From Dinoroseobacter sp. (GTDB lineage: Bacteria > Pseudomonadota > Alphaproteobacteria > Rhodobacterales > Rhodobacteraceae), in assembly GCA_017643385.1 (NCBI GenBank), contig JAEPNN010000009.1:62001-126000 (forward strand): DNA of 64,000 bases, read 5' to 3'. The translations under genes were made by a program, and so were the position numbers. The number at the start of each line of letters is the position of its first letter. The stretch's first letter is position 1. The notes below the pieces were generated by a model, which saw only the letters and a program-made list of their open reading frames with translations, was not told where the DNA came from and did no database searches. This document shows, piece after piece, positions 58,612-64,000 of this stretch.

Positions 58612-59991
58612 TTAGTTACCGCCAATTCGTCCCAGTATCCGATTAAGCCGCGCACCCCGCTCTGAAAGCACAGGTGCGTTTCTGACCGAATTATAATACG
58701 CGGCAGGATCGTAGGTTGGAATGCCCAAACGCAGGTGATCAACTGTCAGAAGTCCCATCGCCGATAGCAACGTATAGACAGCGCGCACGGATTCAGCTTC
58801 GGCGTTGATGCGGCTTGTTCGGGCATCGAGAAGGTCTTGTTCGGCGTTCAAAACGTCAAGTGTCGTACGAGCCCCGAGGGTTGCTTCTTCCTGCACACCA
58901 CGAAATGCGACCGTGGACGCGCGGATCTGGCGGTCGCTTGCTTCAATCCGGGCATTTGCAACCTCGATCCCGAACCACGCGTTCGCGACGGCTTGCTCAA
59001 CCGACTGAACTGCAATCCGCAACTGCGCCCGGCTCGACTCGCTTTGCGCCACGAGACGGCGGTAGCCGGAACTGATCTGACCGCCAGAATAAATTGGTCC
59101 GCTGAAGCTTAGCGACAGGCTCGACGCATTCTGGCCATTCGGTATGTCGCGGCTCAGGTTGGCAGAGGCGCTAAGCTTCGGCATGATCCCTGTTTCGGCA
59201 GCGTCTGCGGCAAGCTCAGCGGCGCGCACGCCGTGTTGTGCCTGCCTGATCGTAGGATGCGTGCGCACCGCGATGGCCTTTGCTTCTTCCAGAGTGGATG
59301 CTGTATTTGGGGGCGACGGGGGCGCCTGAAGGTTGCCCGGATACCGGCCGACTGCCACCTTGTAGAGCTCACGTGCGACCGCTAGGTCACCTTCTGCGGC
59401 AACAAGATTAGACCGGGCCTGCGCCAGGCGGGCTTCGGCGAGGGCGACGTCGGTGCGCGTGATTTCACCAACTTCGAACCGATCATTGGCCGCGCGAAGT
59501 TGTTCGGTGATCAAACGCACATTGTTCTGACGGACCAAAATCAATTCAGCAGCGGTCCGAACAGTGATAAATGCGTTCACGGCATTGCTTAGGACGGTCT
59601 GTTCCACGTCGATCAAGGCCTGCCGCGTCGCGAGCACGGTTTCCTTCTGGGCTTCGATCCCAAGCTCAGTCGCGCCGAAGTCCCAAAGCAACATACTCGC
59701 AGACAAGGACGCTGTATTCGAATGAGAGACGCCGCCCAGAACCGTGTCTGACCGGGTGTGGCTTAGTGCATAACTTAAAACGGGGCGCAGCTTACCGACT
59801 TCGAACGCCACGCCTTCGTCAGCAGCCCGCAAAAGCGCGCGGTTCTGTTCCAAAAGAGCTGAATTGCGGTACGCCCCAACCAGCGCGTCGCCAAGCGATT
59901 CAGCCCGCATTGACTGCGGCGCAACAACCGCAAGCACAGCTATGGCGAAGCCCGCAAATTGCGCGAGCGATTTAGAACGAATCCCGTACAT
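58612..59991 (-). CDS. tolC: TolC-family outer-membrane channel
   Basis: 459 residues. The signal peptide spans FAGFAIAVLAVVAPQSMRA, cut before ESLGDAL. Two internally repeated OEP halves follow (AYRNSALLEQNRALLRAADEGV, then RTHPTIRQAQHGVRAAELAA), with barrel strands in each. TolC trimers give the exit duct for type I secretion and RND/ABC pumps; the MsbA-like exporter at 52988 is not a typical partner. It is positioned between pcm and the PopZ-like gene. Confidence 0.93.
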   Translation of the reverse strand: MYGIRSKSLAQFAGFAIAVLAVVAPQSMRAESLGDALVGAYRNSALLEQNRALLRAADEGVAFEVGKLRPVLSYALSHTRSDTVLGGVSHSNTASLSASMLLWDFGATELGIEAQKETVLATRQALIDVEQTVLSNAVNAFITVRTAAELILVRQNNVRLITEQLRAANDRFEVGEITRTDVALAEARLAQARSNLVAAEGDLAVARELYKVAVGRYPGNLQAPPSPPNTASTLEEAKAIAVRTHPTIRQAQHGVRAAELAADAAETGIMPKLSASANLSRDIPNGQNASSLSLSFSGPIYSGGQISSGYRRLVAQSESSRAQLRIAVQSVEQAVANAWFGIEVANARIEASDRQIRASTVAFRGVQEEATLGARTTLDVLNAEQDLLDARTSRINAEAESVRAVYTLLSAMGLLTVDHLRLGIPTYDPAAYYNSVRNAPVLSERGARLNRILGRIGGN

Positions 59992-60090
59992 CAGACAGCC
60001 CCTTCCCGAGTCGAGATTTTATAGCAGGAATCCCGAAGCCGTTACAACGTAACCCACAGAGCATTCACTCGTTTTTGGGCACTATCCTGC

Positions 60091-60744
60091 TCAAAGAGCG
60101 AAAGATGCTGCTTTCGAAAAGCCAGGCAAGACGGGTGCCGTAGCGTTAAATGCAAAACGCCAGCTGATCGTACCGCCGGTTTTCAGACCAACGCGTACCA
60201 TTCCCAACGCACCGTCCATGAACACCGCAGCGATTCGGCCGCCCTCTTTCAACTGGTCGGTTAGGGCCTCCGGCATTTCTTCGACCGCGCCTTCCAGAAT
60301 GATCACATCGTAAGGCCCGTGTTTTGCCGCGCCTTCGGTCAATGCTCCACCGACCACTGCGACGTTGTCCGCGCCTTCGCTGCCCAGAATCGCTTCGGCT
60401 TCGCTTGCCAAAGTTTCATCTTCTTCGACAGCGACAACGGCCTCACAGAGCTTGCCCAGAACAGCGGCGCTGTAGCCGAGCCCGCACCCGATATCGAGCG
60501 CCATTTCGTCTTGCTGAATATCAAGCGTATCCAGAATCTTGGAGAATGTACGTGCCTCAAGCACAATGCGATTTTCGCCCAGCGTGATGCTGTTATCCAT
60601 GTACGCTACGTCTCGCAGCGCATCAGGGACATACATTTCCCGGCGTACTTCGAGCAAAGCATCGAGAACCGGGTACTTGGTGACATCCGAGGGGCGCACC
60701 TGCGTATCCACCATCATGCGGCGGCGCGTCTCAAAATCGGTCAT
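60091..60744 (-). CDS. pcm: Protein-L-isoaspartate O-methyltransferase family
   Basis: 217 residues. The SAM-binding motif is ALDIGCGLGYSAAVLGKL, the post-I acidic segment VVAVEEDE, and N-terminal RRMMVDTQVRPSDV, as in Pcm proteins of this size. It methylates isoaspartyl residues for repair, although members next to tolC in alphaproteobacteria are divergent and may have another role. An A+T-rich stretch with TAATAAT lies about 20 bp upstream of the ATG and could be its -10 element. Confidence 0.85.
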   Translation of the reverse strand: MTDFETRRRMMVDTQVRPSDVTKYPVLDALLEVRREMYVPDALRDVAYMDNSITLGENRIVLEARTFSKILDTLDIQQDEMALDIGCGLGYSAAVLGKLCEAVVAVEEDETLASEAEAILGSEGADNVAVVGGALTEGAAKHGPYDVIILEGAVEEMPEALTDQLKEGGRIAAVFMDGALGMVRVGLKTGGTISWRFAFNATAPVLPGFSKAASFAL

Positions 60745-60828
60745 GGGGCGAGCATCCTTGAAAAATTATTACCCTCGTTTGCCACAAGGCCGCGAAGCAG
60801 GCAACGCGACATGCGTGCAAACCCGCGT

Positions 60829-61845
60829 TCAGGAACTGCCGATACGATCTATGCTGTCGAGCAGGGTTCTGGCGGCGGTCAAGGCGCGGCCGGTCGCCTG
60901 AACCATTTGCGGCAGGATCATCCATTCGAGGCTCCATGCGGCCCCCGAACGTTCCTGTTCGTGCACGAGCGCCTGGTGCATGGCAGAGACTTGCGTGGCG
61001 TTGAAGCGCGCAAGCGTTACCAGAAGTTCGGCGAGAACCGGATTTTGCTTATGCGGCATGGCGCTGGAGCCACCACCGTTCTTCAGTCTGAGCTCATCTA
61101 TGCCCTGCTGGGCCATGAGCGCCACATCCTGACCCATTTTCCCAAGGCTTCCCGTGACGAGCGACAGCCAGCTTGCGTAGTCCGCCAGTGCTTGTCGCAT
61201 GGCGTGCGGCGCCTTGACCGGGACCGACAAACCCAATGCCTGCCCCATGGTCTGGCAATGCGCTTTCGGCAAACCCAATCCGACAGGCCCTCCAGCCGAA
61301 AGAACGGTCAGCATTGGCGCGATACCGTTCAGCCGCGTCAAGAGCCCGTCAAGCGGCATGCGCCAAGTTTCAACGCGATCTGCGACGGTGATCGCCAGAG
61401 CGGCTTGCATGCGCGTGCGCCCCATCAGCAACGCAGAGCCTTCGCGCCCAATAAGATCTGAGAACGCCATTTCGAGGTTTGAAATGCGCTTTTCAAACAA
61501 TGCATTAACGTTCGAAAACAACAATGCTTGTGCAGTGTCGACAACATCCTGCGATGTCAGTCCCTTGTGCACAAAAGGATGCAGATCGGGCAAGATCTGT
61601 TCCTTCAGGGCGCGCACCAGCGCCGGCACAGGAACCCCGTCCGATCCCATTCCAGCACGCAAGTCCTGTGGCATGACCCGCACCGCTTCGATGGCTATCG
61701 CCGCAGGTTCGGAACCTAACGCACGCGCATGGGCTGCCTCGACCCTGAGCATGGCCGCGAGTTCGGCTTCCGGGCTGAATGCATCCGCAATTTCGGGATC
61801 GGCAAAAAGCCCCCCCTTCCAAGGATGCGCGAAAACCCCGCTCAC
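60829..61845 (-). CDS. pcaB: 3-carboxy-cis,cis-muconate cycloisomerase
   Basis: 338 residues of the fumarase/ASL superfamily. It converts 3-carboxy-muconate from PcaGH to 4-carboxymuconolactone. Motifs are LTSQDVVDTAQALL (catalytic His/Thr region upstream) and the signature loop GGGSSAMPHKQNPVLAE. It is about 100 residues shorter than many PcaB proteins because the C-terminal domain is missing, as is common in Rhodobacteraceae. Its ATG overlaps the BKACE stop (ATGA). Confidence 0.92.
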   Translation of the reverse strand: MSGVFAHPWKGGLFADPEIADAFSPEAELAAMLRVEAAHARALGSEPAAIAIEAVRVMPQDLRAGMGSDGVPVPALVRALKEQILPDLHPFVHKGLTSQDVVDTAQALLFSNVNALFEKRISNLEMAFSDLIGREGSALLMGRTRMQAALAITVADRVETWRMPLDGLLTRLNGIAPMLTVLSAGGPVGLGLPKAHCQTMGQALGLSVPVKAPHAMRQALADYASWLSLVTGSLGKMGQDVALMAQQGIDELRLKNGGGSSAMPHKQNPVLAELLVTLARFNATQVSAMHQALVHEQERSGAAWSLEWMILPQMVQATGRALTAARTLLDSIDRIGSS

Positions 61846-62708
61846 GCCGCGAACGGGCGCAGCCCCAGCATCTCGCGCGCTTGCTCAAAGGTGGCGACAG
61901 GGCGCTCGTATTGCTTACAGATATCGGCAGCCCGCTTGATCAGCGCGGCATTTGACGGCGCCAGCGTGTGCTTGTCGAGGCGCATGTTGTCTTCGAGACC
62001 GGCCCGGGTGTGACCGCCGGCTGCGATGGCCCATTCGTTAACGATATGTTGGTTCGCCCCGATCCCGGCTGCGCACCACGGCGCATCGGGCGCGCGGCTT
62101 TGCATGGTTTCGACATAGAAATCGAACACTGCCTTGTCGGCCGGCATTGCGTTTTTCACGCCCATCACGAACTGAACGTAAAGCCCACGATTGATTTCCC
62201 CCGCCTCATACATCGCAATTGCACGCAGGATATGGCTGAGATCGAAGGCCTCGATCTCGGGCATGATATCATAGGTCTTCATTTCCGATGCAAGCCAGGC
62301 GACGAGGTCTGGCGGGTTCTCGTAAACACGCGTTGGAAAGTTGTTCGAGCCAACGGAGAGCGAGGCCATATCGGGACGCAAGGGCAGCATGCCCCCGCGT
62401 TCCTGCCCTGCCCCTGAGCGTCCGCCCGTCGAGAACTGGATGATGACGCCGGGCACATGCTTTTCCAGCCCCTCTTTCAGCGCTGCGAACTTCTCTGGAT
62501 CGCTGCTCGTTGACTGGTCCGCATTTCGCACATGCGCATGGATGATCGAGGCTCCGGCCTCGACCGCCTCGTGGCTGCTTTCAACCTGCTCGGAGATCGA
62601 AATTGGCAGTGCCGGATTGTTTTCCTTGCGTGGCACCGACCCGGTGATGGCACAGCACAGAATGCAGGGCTTGCCTGCCACGTCAGATGTCGAAGAAGAC
62701 AGTTTCAT
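61842..62708 (-). CDS. BKACE (DUF849) beta-keto acid cleavage enzyme within the pca operon
   Basis: 288 residues from ATG 62708, preceded by AGGG; the frame is open to 62792 inside pcaG. The TIM-barrel zinc site HAHVRN, with later GGHTRAGLEDN and the CoA-side SVGSNNFP, is intact. BKACE enzymes split a beta-keto acid with acetyl-CoA into acetoacetate and a new CoA ester. It overlaps the pcaG end by 26 nt and pcaB by 4 nt, so it is translated with the pca genes. The substrate is inferred to be a beta-keto acid of this pathway (3-oxoadipate) or a carnitine-derived acid made elsewhere. Confidence 0.88.
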   Translation of the reverse strand: MKLSSSTSDVAGKPCILCCAITGSVPRKENNPALPISISEQVESSHEAVEAGASIIHAHVRNADQSTSSDPEKFAALKEGLEKHVPGVIIQFSTGGRSGAGQERGGMLPLRPDMASLSVGSNNFPTRVYENPPDLVAWLASEMKTYDIMPEIEAFDLSHILRAIAMYEAGEINRGLYVQFVMGVKNAMPADKAVFDFYVETMQSRAPDAPWCAAGIGANQHIVNEWAIAAGGHTRAGLEDNMRLDKHTLAPSNAALIKRAADICKQYERPVATFEQAREMLGLRPFAA

Positions 62709-63293
62709 GTTCGCCCTGTAAATGAATGTTGAAAGTATATGTGTTGCCCGACTTCTTTGCGACCAAAGTGTCCCTTCGGGCCGACAGTTCAACCTTGTTC
62801 AAAACCGGGTCACTGGCATTCGCATCCGCTTCATCGTCGAAATAAATGCGCGTGTTCAGTCCCAGATTGATCCCTCGCGCCACGATCCAGACCACACAAT
62901 GCGGGGCCTGCATCTGACCACCGGGATAGGGCACTGCCCCCGGCTTGATGGTTTCAAAACGATAGCGTCCAGTGTCGCCATCAGTGGGTTGGCGCCCCCA
63001 ACCGGTGAAGTTTGGATCCGCCTGACCACGGGTTTCTGTGGGCGCGTTGTAGAGACCTGCAGCATCAGCCTGCCAGATTTCCAACAAAGCATCCTTCGCA
63101 GGCGCGCCCGACCCGTCAAAGACGTAGCCCTCGATGGTGATGCGTTCGCCTTTGACGTCACCGGTGATCATCGTGTCACCAAGGTCGTTACCCCCGTACA
63201 TGCCCGTCAGGCCTGCGAAACTCGGGACACATCCGATATGAACATAGGGTCCAGCGGTTTGGGAGGCGCTTTCTTTCAAATATTCAGCTGACA

Positions 63294-63294
<1 letters not shown>
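62683..63294 (-). CDS. pcaG: Protocatechuate 3,4-dioxygenase alpha subunit
   Basis: 203 residues. Intradiol dioxygenase alpha chain: N-terminal GPYVHIGCVPSFAGL, central DALLEIWQADAAG and GWGRQPTDGDTGRYRFETIKPG, C-terminal VWIVARGINLGLNTRIYFDDE. This chain forms the substrate pocket with PcaH but lacks the iron ligands, as expected. Its ATG shares a base with the pcaH stop (TGATG). Confidence 0.95.

Positions 63295-64000
<706 letters not shown>

Noticed and set aside
60319-61461. 380-codon plus-strand open frame over pcm and pcaB
   Set aside because: Antisense to two recognisable genes; spans their intergenic promoter.

Overview
The window is chromosomal DNA from an alphaproteobacterium of the Rhodobacteraceae, probably the marine Roseobacter group. 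The evidence is gene content and order: a protocatechuate cluster pcaH-pcaG-BKACE-pcaB, a pcm-tolC-PopZ-like run, a fused malic enzyme/phosphotransacetylase, a fused carnitine dehydrogenase/thioesterase, a MetR-metF divergon, and a zinc-type CobW gene with DUF1826 behind a Zur-like palindrome. Base composition is fairly G+C rich. Genes are tightly packed with many ATGA, TGATG and stop-on-stop overlaps. I see no phage, IS element, CRISPR array, plasmid or conjugation genes, so this is mostly housekeeping and catabolic core genome.

Layout. 1-4 kb: the end of a glutathione S-transferase gene, then fadA, a shortened cupin ORF and fadB (fatty-acid beta-oxidation), closed by a bidirectional terminator. 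4-9.2 kb: an acyltransferase-like protein lacking its catalytic His, a secreted protein, an EamA transporter, a degenerate M48-like membrane protein and a SPOR protein. 9.3-15 kb: a minus-strand nucleoside salvage operon (cdd-deoA-deoB-add-upp) preceded by a VOC-bicupin fusion. 15-19.4 kb: maeB and prpE. 19.5-23.6 kb: a hybrid kinase with REC and Hpt domains, a sigma-54 response regulator and a TauD-type dioxygenase. 23.6-29.2 kb: nadK, glyA, a proline-racemase-family enzyme, a hydrolase and a second EamA transporter. 29.2-33.7 kb: a small secreted protein, a lipocalin, an SDR, the carnitine dehydrogenase-thioesterase fusion and an MFS transporter. 33.8-39.3 kb: metG, a PAS histidine kinase, tRNA-Leu(UAA), a TPR protein, a rhomboid protease and an inositol monophosphatase. 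39.3-40 kb: a sparsely coding stretch with a Nudix pseudogene. 40-45.5 kb: metR/metF, two SDRs, DUF1826 and the CobW zinc GTPase. 45.6-57.4 kb: valS, a crotonase, two PLP aminotransferases, a Tyr phosphatase/ABC exporter pair, a GT2 glycosyltransferase, ygfZ and efp. 57.4-64 kb: PopZ-like, tolC and pcm, then pcaB-BKACE-pcaG-pcaH running off the right edge.

How the genes fit together. Several modules feed central metabolism: beta-oxidation to acetyl-CoA, propionate activation, protocatechuate cleavage, carnitine oxidation to glycine betaine, serine/glycine one-carbon transfer (glyA, metF) and anaplerotic malic enzyme. Regulatory DNA can be named at two places, a MetR box between metR and metF and a Zur-type palindrome ahead of the CobW gene. 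Unassigned palindromes precede maeB, the hybrid-kinase operon and the efp divergent promoter.

The points most worth a second look are two gene remnants that kept both ends but lost the catalytic middle (the cupin between fadA and fadB, and the Nudix pseudogene), proteins that keep their fold but lost catalytic residues (acyltransferase H94E, M48-like HExxH lost), an A+T-rich segment inside valS, a kinase-regulator-dioxygenase operon, a BKACE enzyme inside the pca operon, and five convergent gene pairs whose stop codons interlock by exactly 4 bp. I did not find a clear multi-gene system that I would call wholly new; the kinase/sigma-54 regulator/dioxygenase operon is the best candidate.
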